From contig JAUNDC010000006.1 of assembly GCA_030526355.1 (NCBI GenBank), forward strand, positions 34,809 to 98,808: DNA of 64,000 bases. Direction: 5' to 3'. This document shows, piece after piece, positions 17,645 through 26,303 of the stretch. The notes under the pieces are model-generated. The model saw only the letters and a list, made by a program, of their open reading frames with translations, did not search any database and had not been told where the DNA came from. The DNA is from Bacillota bacterium. Its GTDB lineage: Bacteria > Bacillota > Clostridia > Peptostreptococcales > Anaerovoracaceae. The translations under genes and the position numbers were made by a program. The number at the start of each line of letters is the position of its first letter. Positions within the stretch are counted from its first letter, which is position 1.

Positions 17645-20600
17645 TCAGCCTTTATAGTTTTCAGCACCGACGATATCGGTAATGGCTTTCCTGAAGCCTT
17701 CATCAGGATTTACCCACAGTTCCTTTTCCGTCCTGAATGAGCCGCCCTGCGGCATATATATTATAGCCTGATAGTGCCCTCTGTGGGCAAGCATCACCTG
17801 CTTGATCAGGCTCAGAGTTCTGCTGGTATCACCTGGCGGAAGCTTTATCTTCACCAGACCGTCAGGAGAGTCCGGCACACCCTCATCGGCAGCCTTTTTC
17901 TCCCCGATATCCTCTTCCAGAGATTTCAGATCTACGATTTTCTCTGCCAGCAGCTTAGGCATCTCGCCTTCCTTGAAATTAATGCTTCCTGTAATGGAAA
18001 CGATGCTGTCTTCAGCTGTAAGTACTCCGAATCTTTCGTAGATATTCGGAAATACGACCACCTCCACCGTTCCGTACAAGTCCTCCATATCAACAAAGGC
18101 CATCATCTTGTTATTTTTGGTGATAAGGTTTTTCTTTGATGTTATTATTCCCGCCATAGTCGCCTGCATTCCGTCTCTTACGAAGGTGTGCATTTCGCCC
18201 TGCTCTTCACTGTCAAGAACATCGGCGAGATCCTGAGATGTTACGGTCACAAGCCGCTCTATCCTGTCAGCGTATTCATCAAGCGGATGCGACGTTATGT
18301 ATACTCCCAGCATTTCCTTTTCCTGCCCTATAAGAATGTCCTGTTCAAAATTCCTGACATCCGGAAGGACATCCATTGACCGGCTCTCCTGCATAGTATC
18401 TGCATTCAGCTGAAAAAGCGACATCTGTCCTTCGATGTTGTTTCTGGCACTGGACTGTGCCGACTCCATCAGACTCTCATATACTGCCAGATGAGCCGCC
18501 CTGTTCTCATTGAGGCAGTCGAGAGCCCCGGCCTTGATCAGGCTTTCCACAGCCTTTTTATTTACTTTATGGATATCTACATTCTCAATAAACCGGAAAA
18601 TATTCTCCGGCTTTCCCTTGTTTTCCCGTGCTTCAATAATTGCATCTATCGCTCCCTCTCCTACATTTTTGACACCCAGAAGTCCGAAGCGTATCTTTCC
18701 GTCCACAACAGAGAATTTCTTACGGCTTTCGTTTATGTCAGGAGGCAGAACTTCAATTCCCATTTCAGTGCAGTTTCTCATATACTTGGCTATTGCATCA
18801 GAATCACCCATAACACTGGTCATCAGAGCAGCCATAAATTCAACTGGGTAGTGAGCTTTCAGATATCCTGTCTCATATGCGACCACCGCATACGCAGCGG
18901 CATGCGACTTGTTAAAAGCATATTCTGCGAAGCTTACCATCTGATTAAAAATCTCTTCTGCAATCTTTTCGGGAACTCCATTTCTGATACAGCCTGCTAT
19001 CTCCACATTACCATCATCATCCAGCTTGCCGTTTATGAAGTAATCCTTTTCCTGGAGCATCACGTCCATTTTTTTCTTTCCCATTGCACGCCTTACCAGA
19101 TCGGAACGTCCATAGGAATAGCCTCCCAGGTCTCTTACTATCTGCATAACCTGCTCCTGATACACCAGACAGCCATAGGTTACTGACAGTATCGGCTCCA
19201 GACTTTCATGAAGATATTCTATATTATCAGGATGCTTCTTGTTGTCGATATACGTAGGTATCGAAGCCATAGGACCCGGTCTGTAAAGTGATATACCTGC
19301 GACAATATCTTCAAAGCAGTCCGGCTTAAGGTTTTTCATGAACTGGGTCATACCACCGCTTTCCAACTGAAATATACCCTGTGTATTTCCTGAAGCTATC
19401 ATCTCATAAACGGCAGGATCATCATAATCCATAGAAGAAAAATCTATTTTCACGCCGTGCTCCGCTTCAATCATTTCAAGGGCATCACGTATGACAGTCA
19501 GGTTTCTCAGCCCCAGGAAGTCCATCTTGAGCAGTCCCAGCTCCTCGATTGTTGTCATGTTGAACTGCGTCGACAGTCCCTTATCCGCCAGATACAATGG
19601 CACATATTCATCTATGCTTTTTCTTGAAATAACTACCCCGGCAGCATGAGTCGATGCATGGCGCGGCATGCCTTCTATGGCGCGAGCCATATCAATTACC
19701 TTTCTTGTTGTCTCTTCATTCTCATATTTAGCCTTCAGCTCCGGGCTGGTTTCCAGTGCCAGATCGATAGTCATTTTGAGCGAAAACGGGATTGCCTTGG
19801 CAATGGCATCTGTTTCCGGATAGCTTACATTAAGCACTCTGCCTACATCTCTGACCGCCTGCTTGGCCTTCATGGTTCCGAAGGTTATTATCTGGCATAC
19901 CTTGTCTTCTCCGTATTTTTCAGTAACGTAATCGATTACCTCACCACGCCGTTCATAGCAGAAGTCTATATCGATATCCGGCATGCTGACACGCTCCGGA
20001 TTGAGAAATCTCTCAAATATCAGGTTGTATTTTATCGGATCTATATCGGTGATACGCAAAGTGTACGCTACAATACTCCCCGCAGCAGACCCTCTGCCGG
20101 GGCCTACCATGATACCGTTCTCCTTTGCATAATTGATGAAATCCCACACTATAAGGAAGTATTCAACATATCCCATCTTCTCGATTATACTCAGCTCATA
20201 ATCGAGCCGCCTCTGAAGCTCCGCCATCTCCGCCTGTGAAGCCTGTGGATATCTCTCCGTCAGTCCCTTCTCGCACAGCTGTCTCAGATAAGCTCTGTTT
20301 TCCATACCCTCCGGTGCATTGAACTCCGGCAGATGAAGCTCACCGAAGGTAAAGCTCACATTGCACTGCTCCGCTATTTCAGCTGTATTGTCGACAGCCT
20401 CCGGAATATTTGAGAATATCTTTCTCATCTCGTCTTCTGATTTGAGATAGAACTGATCATTGGGGAACCTCATCCTGTTCTCTTCATCGATGGTCGATGC
20501 CGTCTGTATACACATCAGCACATCCTGTGCCTCCGCATCCTCCCGATTTACATAATGAACGTCATTGGTGGCAACAAAAGGAATTCCCGTTTCCTCATGG

Positions 20601-21175
20601 AGTTTTTTCATATCCGGCAGGATACGCGCCTCCTCTTCAAGACCCTGATCCTGAAGCTCAAGGTAAAAATTCCCTACTCCGAATATTTCCAGCATTTCCA
20701 TTGCTTCACGCTTTGCTCCATCATAATCGCCGTTCAGCAGCCTGTGCTGAATCTCTCCCGCAAGACACGCCGAAAGTGCTATGATACCTTCGCTGTACTG
20801 ACGAAGTACATTTTTATCTATTCGCGGCTTATAGTAGAACCCGTGACGGTATCCCTCCGACACGATCTTCATCAGATTCCTGTAGCCCTGATTGTTTTTA
20901 GCAAGAAGCACAAGGTGTCCCATTCTTTTGTCCTTTTCAGGATCCTTGTCAAACAAAGTCCTCGCCGCAGTGTAGACCTCACAGCCTATGACCGGCTTGA
21001 TCCCCTGTTTATTGCATTCTCTGTAAAAATCTATTACACCGAACATCACTCCATGGTCTGTTATGGCAAGTGAAGTCATCCCCAGCTCTTTCGCTCTGGC
21101 AACAATATCCTTTATCCTGGCAGCTCCGTCAAGGAGACTGTATTCGGTATGTACGTGTAAATGTGTAAAAGCCAT
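17645..21175 (-). CDS. dnaE: DNA polymerase III subunit alpha
   Basis: Replicative polymerase subunit of the DnaE type (1176 aa). Domains in order: PHP domain (FTHLHVHTEYSLLDGAARI at the N terminus, DHGVMFG), the family C catalytic palm with GPGRGSAAGS and PDIDIDFCYERR, HASTHAAGVV, a fingers region with AYNFKSHA-like FNKSHAAAYAVVAY, tandem helix-hairpin-helix, and a C-terminal OB fold (ATMAGIITSKKN, MAFVDMEDLYG) near residues 1000-1080. Bacillota normally carry PolC as the main enzyme with DnaE extending primers; PolC is not in this window. The ATG at 21175 has TGAGGT upstream. Confidence 0.97.
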   Translation of the reverse strand: MAFTHLHVHTEYSLLDGAARIKDIVARAKELGMTSLAITDHGVMFGVIDFYRECNKQGIKPVIGCEVYTAARTLFDKDPEKDKRMGHLVLLAKNNQGYRNLMKIVSEGYRHGFYYKPRIDKNVLRQYSEGIIALSACLAGEIQHRLLNGDYDGAKREAMEMLEIFGVGNFYLELQDQGLEEEARILPDMKKLHEETGIPFVATNDVHYVNREDAEAQDVLMCIQTASTIDEENRMRFPNDQFYLKSEDEMRKIFSNIPEAVDNTAEIAEQCNVSFTFGELHLPEFNAPEGMENRAYLRQLCEKGLTERYPQASQAEMAELQRRLDYELSIIEKMGYVEYFLIVWDFINYAKENGIMVGPGRGSAAGSIVAYTLRITDIDPIKYNLIFERFLNPERVSMPDIDIDFCYERRGEVIDYVTEKYGEDKVCQIITFGTMKAKQAVRDVGRVLNVSYPETDAIAKAIPFSLKMTIDLALETSPELKAKYENEETTRKVIDMARAIEGMPRHASTHAAGVVISRKSIDEYVPLYLADKGLSTQFNMTTIEELGLLKMDFLGLRNLTVIRDALEMIEAEHGVKIDFSSMDYDDPAVYEMIASGNTQGIFQLESGGMTQFMKNLKPDCFEDIVAGISLYRPGPMASIPTYIDNKKHPDNIEYLHESLEPILSVTYGCLVYQEQVMQIVRDLGGYSYGRSDLVRRAMGKKKMDVMLQEKDYFINGKLDDDGNVEIAGCIRNGVPEKIAEEIFNQMVSFAEYAFNKSHAAAYAVVAYETGYLKAHYPVEFMAALMTSVMGDSDAIAKYMRNCTEMGIEVLPPDINESRKKFSVVDGKIRFGLLGVKNVGEGAIDAIIEARENKGKPENIFRFIENVDIHKVNKKAVESLIKAGALDCLNENRAAHLAVYESLMESAQSSARNNIEGQMSLFQLNADTMQESRSMDVLPDVRNFEQDILIGQEKEMLGVYITSHPLDEYADRIERLVTVTSQDLADVLDSEEQGEMHTFVRDGMQATMAGIITSKKNLITKNNKMMAFVDMEDLYGTVEVVVFPNIYERFGVLTAEDSIVSITGSINFKEGEMPKLLAEKIVDLKSLEEDIGEKKAADEGVPDSPDGLVKIKLPPGDTSRTLSLIKQVMLAHRGHYQAIIYMPQGGSFRTEKELWVNPDEGFRKAITDIVGAENYKG

Positions 21176-21315
21176 GTTTTTTACCTCATAAAAAAGTTAT
21201 TACTATTTTACCATGAAATTTAACACTGAAAATATATTTTTTCTCTTTTAAAAGTATATTAGATACAGTAAAATGTAAAAGTGTGGATGACGTGAAACGT
21301 CGAAGGAGAGCAGCT

Positions 21316-22713
21316 ATGAAAAAAATCATTTTGACAACAGCCACAGTAATTGTGATAATACTGGCAGCATTGACAGCAGCCACTATCGGATATACCAGAT
21401 CATCAGACTATACAAGCGACAGTCTTCCGGATAATACTACAGTCAACGGAATCGATTGCTCAGGAATGGATTATGCAGAAGCTACAGATAAGCTGTCTGA
21501 AGCGTGGAACAGCCGTACCATTATCATATCAGGCAATCTTAATGAAGAGCTTGCCCGATTTACTGATTTCGGCTTTACCTACGATATCGATGCGCCTGTC
21601 AAGGATATCAAAAAAGACAACCTGATACTTGCAGCGGCAAATCATTATTTCAAAACCCCGCTGTCAGTATCCATACCTATGATAGTATCCGATTTCAGCT
21701 TTGAATTCAAGCAGGCTGTAACAAGCTCGGATTTTCTTCACAGAGGAACAGCCACCGTAAGCAGAGACGCATATGTCGATCTGGAGGATCCTGATTTTCC
21801 GATTATTCCTGAGGTGTACGGAACCAGCTCTGATACAGAGAAATTCTTCAACAGGCTGATTCACCACATCCAGCTGGGGGATATCAGATTTATCTTTGAC
21901 GAAAGAGACTATTACACAATGCCTGAGGTCACTGCCGATGACGAAGACCTCATCGATTATCAGAAATACTGCAGGAAGTATCTGAAACAGAAAATCACAT
22001 ACAAGCTTGGGAATGAATCCTTCACAATATCCGCAGAACAGCTTGATAAGCTGCTTGCCGACGATCATTCAGGCAAGGCGGAAGAAGAAGCTGTTGCCGG
22101 ATACGTCAAGGAGCTGGCTGCAAAATACGACAATGTAGGCGGCAAAAGAGAATTCACCTCCCTTACAGGCTATAAAGTCACAGTGGAAGGCGGCACCTAC
22201 GGCTGGATGATCGATCAGGAAAAAGAAACAAAGAAGCTCATCAACGATATCAATTCCCACAAAAATGTCACGCGAAAGCCTGTATACTCGGCTGAAGGCT
22301 ATGGAGAATACAGCCGCGACATGGGAAATACATACATTGATGTTGATATTACCAGACAGACTGTAACCTACTTTAAAAACGGAGAACAGAAGTTCACTTC
22401 AAAATGTGTCACAGGCTGTCAGGCAACAGGCACAACCACCGATATCGGAGCCTATTATATTCTCAACAAGGTCACCGATGTGGTCCTCAGAGGCGATAAC
22501 GGTGATGGGACTGAGTATGAGAGTCCTGTTAAATACTGGCTCGGCGTGACCTGGACCGGAGAAGGCTTCCATGATGCTGACTGGAGAAACAAATTCGGCG
22601 GCGATATATGGAAAAGGAACGGCAGTCACGGCTGCATAAATATGCCTCCGAAGGTAATGCCTGAATTCTACAGGATGATAGATGTTGGAATTCCTGTTGT
22701 TAATCATTATTGA
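21316..22713 (+). CDS. L,D-transpeptidase with peptidoglycan-binding modules
   Basis: A membrane-anchored cell-wall enzyme of 465 aa that should form 3-3 cross-links or anchor chains in peptidoglycan. Residues 1-23 are a signal anchor (KKIILTTATVIVIILAALTA). Next come two PG_binding_4-type repeats (about 30-300), and the YkuD catalytic domain follows, with the active-site segment GSHGCINMPP near the C terminus; the Cys is present. Start at 21316 is chosen because AAGGAGAGC precedes it; an upstream in-frame ATG (21283) has no binding site. A terminator follows directly. It is divergent from dnaE. Confidence 0.92.
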   Translation: MKKIILTTATVIVIILAALTAATIGYTRSSDYTSDSLPDNTTVNGIDCSGMDYAEATDKLSEAWNSRTIIISGNLNEELARFTDFGFTYDIDAPVKDIKKDNLILAAANHYFKTPLSVSIPMIVSDFSFEFKQAVTSSDFLHRGTATVSRDAYVDLEDPDFPIIPEVYGTSSDTEKFFNRLIHHIQLGDIRFIFDERDYYTMPEVTADDEDLIDYQKYCRKYLKQKITYKLGNESFTISAEQLDKLLADDHSGKAEEEAVAGYVKELAAKYDNVGGKREFTSLTGYKVTVEGGTYGWMIDQEKETKKLINDINSHKNVTRKPVYSAEGYGEYSRDMGNTYIDVDITRQTVTYFKNGEQKFTSKCVTGCQATGTTTDIGAYYILNKVTDVVLRGDNGDGTEYESPVKYWLGVTWTGEGFHDADWRNKFGGDIWKRNGSHGCINMPPKVMPEFYRMIDVGIPVVNHY

Positions 22714-22721
22714 TAATCCAT

Positions 22722-22757
22722 AAAAAAAGAGGGCTTATAATAAATAAGCCCTTTTAT
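22722..22757. terminator. Bidirectional terminator
   Basis: An 8-bp stem GGGCTTAT / ATAAGCCC with an A-run on one side and a T-run on the other. It lies between the convergent L,D-transpeptidase and TelA-like genes and can serve both. Confidence 0.8.
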
Positions 22758-22758
22758 A

Positions 22759-23892
22759 TTACTTATTTGCAACTACCTCAAGCAGCTTCTCCTTGAGTTC
22801 GTTTTCCATCTTTCTCAGTTCGGTTTCAGCCTCGGCTCTCTTCTGTCTTCCGTCCTGCTGTATCTGCATCACTTCATCGAGAGTTGATATCAGTGTCTGA
22901 TTAGTATGCTGCAGTGTTTCCATATCCACAATTCCTCGTTCAGTTTCACGGGCAGTTTCAACCGTTGCCATTTTGAGAGTTTCAGCATTTTTCTTAAGCA
23001 GCTCATTTGTCATGTCGCTGACTTCACGCTGTGCCTTTACGGCTTCATTGGAATGAGCAACTCCAAGTGCCAGAACCATCTGACTCTTCCAGAGTGGAAC
23101 TGTATTGACCAGAGTGGACTGAATCTTTTCCACCATCATTGTGTTATTACCCTGCACCATGCGGATCTGAGGTGCTGTCTGAATTGAAATGGTTCTTGTC
23201 AGCTCCAGATCATACAGCTTCTTCTCAAATCTGCCACATTTTGATTCAAGATCCTTCGCAGCCTGTGCATCCTCAGGCAGTCCGCTTAGCTGAGCTTTCT
23301 GTACAAGCTGTGCAAGCTGCCCGGAGCGTATATCCTCAAGCCTTTTCTTTCCCGCAAGTATATACATGGTCAGTTCCTTAAAATAAGTCATATTAGCTTC
23401 GTACATTTTATCCAGAATGGCAATATCCTTCATGAGCTGTACCTGGTGTCCCTCGAGTATTCTGCAGATATCATCCACATTGGCCTCCACCTTATTGTAT
23501 CTTGCTTTAAGAGCATCAACCCTGCTCCTTCCTTTCCTGAAAAAGCCGCGGATCCCCTTCTCTTCACCTGCATCAAATCCCTTAAGCTCAACTACTACAC
23601 TGCTGAGAAGATCCCCTACCTCTCCAAGATCCTTGGATTTCACCTTTTCCAGAGCCGACTCCGAAAAATCAGCCATTTTCTTCTGTGTTCCGGCGCCATA
23701 CTGCAGTATGGCGTTGGAATCATCAAGATTTATCTGTTCTGCAAATTCGTTGACCATCTGCTGCTCTTCAGGTGACAGCATATTATCATCCATTGGTTCA
23801 GGCTCCTGGCTGACTTCAACTATTTCAGCCTTGTCCATTTCCTTAAAAGGATCCATTGTCAATGTCGGTGTTGTTGCTTCCTTGAATTCCAT
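22759..23892 (-). CDS. TelA/KlaA toxic anion resistance family protein
   Basis: A 377-aa, mostly helical protein of the TelA family, named for tellurite resistance but widely present and of unclear role, sometimes linked to stress and cell envelope. It has family stretches LDDSNAILQYGAGTQKKMADFS, FRKGRSRVDALKARYNKVE and a long coiled-coil-like C terminus with MVQGNNTMMVEKIQSTLVNT and PLWKSQMVLALG. Two starts are possible: 23913, whose ATG overlaps the upstream stop codon, and 23892, which has GGAG at proper distance; the second is preferred. It pairs with the XpaC-like gene, as these families often do. Confidence 0.85.
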   Translation of the reverse strand: MEFKEATTPTLTMDPFKEMDKAEIVEVSQEPEPMDDNMLSPEEQQMVNEFAEQINLDDSNAILQYGAGTQKKMADFSESALEKVKSKDLGEVGDLLSSVVVELKGFDAGEEKGIRGFFRKGRSRVDALKARYNKVEANVDDICRILEGHQVQLMKDIAILDKMYEANMTYFKELTMYILAGKKRLEDIRSGQLAQLVQKAQLSGLPEDAQAAKDLESKCGRFEKKLYDLELTRTISIQTAPQIRMVQGNNTMMVEKIQSTLVNTVPLWKSQMVLALGVAHSNEAVKAQREVSDMTNELLKKNAETLKMATVETARETERGIVDMETLQHTNQTLISTLDEVMQIQQDGRQKRAEAETELRKMENELKEKLLEVVANK

Positions 23893-23912
23893 ATCCTTAT
23901 TCTCCAATCTCA

Positions 23913-25103
23913 TTATTTTCTGCCTGCAAAACCGTTCCCTGTCAGCCCTTCCTGAGCCAGCATTGTCTCCAGAACAGATATATCTGCCGAAACGTCCCAT
24001 GCCGTATCCTTGAAAAGGTCATCCAGCAGCTTGGCAAACGCAGCATTAAGTGTATCCAGCGTACCTTCAATTTCTTTCTTTGAATTTCTGATGTTTTCTC
24101 CCTGAACAGGCTGCCTGTCAAGCTCCTCATATGCGTTCAGCAGCTTTATAGTCATAGGCAGGTAGTATTCCATAAGCTTTCTCAAATCCGAAATGTTTTC
24201 CGGATGTGCTTCAGCCTGTTCAAATATCCTTTTTACCAGCTGTTCCATATGGTATATCTTATCGGATATCTCCTGCCCCGGTATTTCATCATTACATCTT
24301 CTGATTTCCTTTATGTATTCCTGTCCCTTATCGATTACAGCTTTTGCTTCAGGCGATAGTCCGGAGCGTCCTGCCGCAGCCTCCTGCTGCTTCTTCAGCT
24401 TCTCCGCCTCCTGCGTTCTGACATTCCTTACTGTTGACAGATACTGTTCATAAGCTTTATGTGTAACCATCAGACATTTTTCGCTCTGATCCAGATGACC
24501 TTCTGTGAACCATCCCTTTGCCAGCATTTTTCTGACATCCTTGAGTACAGCACTTTCCTTGCGGTTACTGTATTGTGCCAGTCTGCTTATATCTATGAAA
24601 TCATTTCCCTGAAGGCATTTCACGTAATGGTCAAAGCGTCTTGCAAACTGCAGTCCTCCTGCTCCGCTGACAATAAGCACTACGCCTGCTGTCATCCCTA
24701 AAAGGCTTATAATAAGCGATGCAGCTCCTGCATCTGCCGCCGCCATAAATACAATAGATGCAATGCAGAACCCGAATGCCAGCCCTGCCAGTGCAATTCC
24801 TCCTGCCAGACGAGCTATGGCTCCGGCTCGCCGCTTGCCGCCTCCTGCAAAATACGCATGCGCAGGTTTATACGATGCATATGCTGCTTCGCCGGGCTGC
24901 GTGTCCCGTGTTCCCTTTCCACTTCCGCTGAGGTTAAAATCCCAGCCGTCACCTCCGCGGAATTCATCACCATTCATCTGAAATGCTCTCCGCAGAGCAT
25001 CATTGATATTGCGGTTGAGGCTTCCGAAATTTCTCATATGCACCGCGTCTTCTATTATTCTGTTCAGATCCTGTCCCAGATCGTTCCAGCCGTTTCCTGC
25101 CAT
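23913..25103 (-). CDS. XpaC-like 5-bromo-4-chloroindolyl phosphate hydrolysis protein
   Basis: A 396-aa membrane protein of the XpaC family. Residues 1-95 are a soluble, Gly-rich head. Two hydrophobic spans follow (about residues 97-120 and 123-150), then a long charged helical tail. The stretches EMLAQEG and YLPMTIKLLNAYEELD agree with the family. Despite the name, no enzyme activity is proven; partnership with TelA proteins is established from conserved gene order. Start at 25103 is supported by GGAGGG; a longer frame to 25268 would add a Cys-rich stretch with no ribosome site and is rejected. Confidence 0.8.
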   Translation of the reverse strand: MAGNGWNDLGQDLNRIIEDAVHMRNFGSLNRNINDALRRAFQMNGDEFRGGDGWDFNLSGSGKGTRDTQPGEAAYASYKPAHAYFAGGGKRRAGAIARLAGGIALAGLAFGFCIASIVFMAAADAGAASLIISLLGMTAGVVLIVSGAGGLQFARRFDHYVKCLQGNDFIDISRLAQYSNRKESAVLKDVRKMLAKGWFTEGHLDQSEKCLMVTHKAYEQYLSTVRNVRTQEAEKLKKQQEAAAGRSGLSPEAKAVIDKGQEYIKEIRRCNDEIPGQEISDKIYHMEQLVKRIFEQAEAHPENISDLRKLMEYYLPMTIKLLNAYEELDRQPVQGENIRNSKKEIEGTLDTLNAAFAKLLDDLFKDTAWDVSADISVLETMLAQEGLTGNGFAGRK

Positions 25104-25184
25104 TTTACCCTCCATCTCAATACAAGCTTGAACGCATACCGGTTTCGCAAAGCAAGCACATGCCGGTACGCAATCCGCATTCTT

Positions 25185-25214
25185 ATTATAGCACGCTTTG
25201 CACCTCGAAAAAAC
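25185..25214 (-). promoter_or_regulatory. Candidate extended -10 promoter of the xpaC-telA pair
   Basis: On the minus strand TATAAT (25185-25190) is preceded by TGC, giving an extended -10; the -35 region is only a T-run. It lies 80 nt before the chosen xpaC start. A perfect 16-nt palindrome (GAAAACAGCTGTTTTC, about 25217-25232) sits just upstream and could bind a regulator. Confidence 0.45.
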
Positions 25215-25285
25215 GAAAACAGCTGTTTTCATGCGAAAAACACAAAAACAGCTATATTTCTGACACATTTTTTAGAATGTCACAG

Positions 25286-25798
25286 CTATGCCTGCTGCAA
25301 AGAGCCTGATGCGAAAGGATTTGCCACCTCGGCATAATACACATACATCTGTTTGATGCCGTAGATATCCAGTATCCTGATATTAGGCGTAGCATACTCC
25401 TGAAGGATGATGTAGTTGATGCCCACTCCGATTAGAAATCCGTCAAGGTCCTGCACTATATTGGAGCCAATCAGCTGCTGAACTCTGACATATCTTCCAA
25501 TCTGTGTTCTGAAAATACCGTTGAGATACTGAAGAGCATTGTAGTCCAGCACTTCACTGTATTCCGGCGGCAGCAGCGGATTTGCAGGCACCTTAAAGGT
25601 CGGGCTGTTTGGAAGAACCATTGGATACGACAGCGGAGCTGAGAAATTGCCTCCTCCCAGATCTCCTGTCATGTCTATCTGAGAAACGGGAATATCACCG
25701 TTTTCCTCCGGAACAGCTCCAACCTGACTTGAGTTTTCCATCACCGCCGTCATATCGGAGCGTGGAATCTGCATTAAATAATTCTGGTTTGTAGCCAT
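25286..25798 (-). CDS. gerQ: GerQ-like spore coat/germination protein
   Basis: A 170-aa protein whose last 85 residues form the conserved GerQ-type domain (LQYLNGIFRTQIGRYVRVQQLIG, then LDGFLIGVGINYIILQEY and DIYGIKQMYVYYAE). The first 80 residues are low in complexity and rich in Pro, Asn and Gln. In B. subtilis GerQ is needed to place or keep the cortex hydrolase CwlJ in the spore coat. Here it follows the cwlJ-type gene by 17 nt, which supports the call strongly. The start ATG at 25798 has AGAGAGGTGATC upstream. The frame up to 25855 is not used. Confidence 0.75.
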   Translation of the reverse strand: MATNQNYLMQIPRSDMTAVMENSSQVGAVPEENGDIPVSQIDMTGDLGGGNFSAPLSYPMVLPNSPTFKVPANPLLPPEYSEVLDYNALQYLNGIFRTQIGRYVRVQQLIGSNIVQDLDGFLIGVGINYIILQEYATPNIRILDIYGIKQMYVYYAEVANPFASGSLQQA

Positions 25799-25815
25799 TT
25801 GATCACCTCTCTGAT

Positions 25816-26253
25816 TTATGTTGCTGCATAATATGAGGTGGGGATATAAAAGCAATGCTCGTTTATTCTGTTATGGATAACGCCAACCCGCGTCGGAAAA
25901 TATGTCGGACAGACTCTGCTGTACGGATTGTGAAAAAACAGAGAATGATCCACACCCGCCAGAATTCCGCCAGCCATCGCCCAATCCACTATGTCGTAAT
26001 GCTCCTGCGTCGGTATCATATTATAAACATTCTGCGGATTGTATACACCTCCCACCGAGGTCTTCATGCAGGTGAACTGGTTTGCCTGCTCTATCACGTT
26101 CCGGATGTTGCCACCTTCATTGATACGTGCGAATTCTCCATATGTTATGTTGGCTCTGTTCATTATGACAGTTGCAACTCCCTGCATGCCGTCATAGCCT
26201 TCTCCTCCCGCTTCGCACTGTATCAACCGTGCAAAAAGTTCTCTCGTATCCAT
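25816..26253 (-). CDS. cwlJ: Spore cortex-lytic hydrolase, CwlJ/SleB type
   Basis: A 145-aa protein consisting of a single Hydrolase_2 domain: LFARLIQCEAGGEGYDGMQGVATVIMNR at the N terminus with the catalytic-type Glu, then QANQFTCM, and the C-terminal HSLFFHNP. Such enzymes degrade spore cortex peptidoglycan during germination. It lacks a signal peptide and a peptidoglycan-binding domain, as CwlJ does, whereas SleB has both. The next gene encodes a GerQ-like partner, the same pairing as in B. subtilis. Expected to be made in the mother cell. Confidence 0.88.
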   Translation of the reverse strand: MDTRELFARLIQCEAGGEGYDGMQGVATVIMNRANITYGEFARINEGGNIRNVIEQANQFTCMKTSVGGVYNPQNVYNMIPTQEHYDIVDWAMAGGILAGVDHSLFFHNPYSRVCPTYFPTRVGVIHNRINEHCFYIPTSYYAAT

Positions 26254-26303
26254 TGCTTATTACTCCACCTTTCAATTATCGCTAGAGTATCATATGCAGG
26301 GAT

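Noticed and set aside
25104..25268. N-terminal extension of the XpaC-like gene with eight or so Cys
   Set aside because: No ribosome site before the upstream start, while GGAGGG precedes the ATG at 25103; the extension covers a likely promoter and a 16-nt palindrome.
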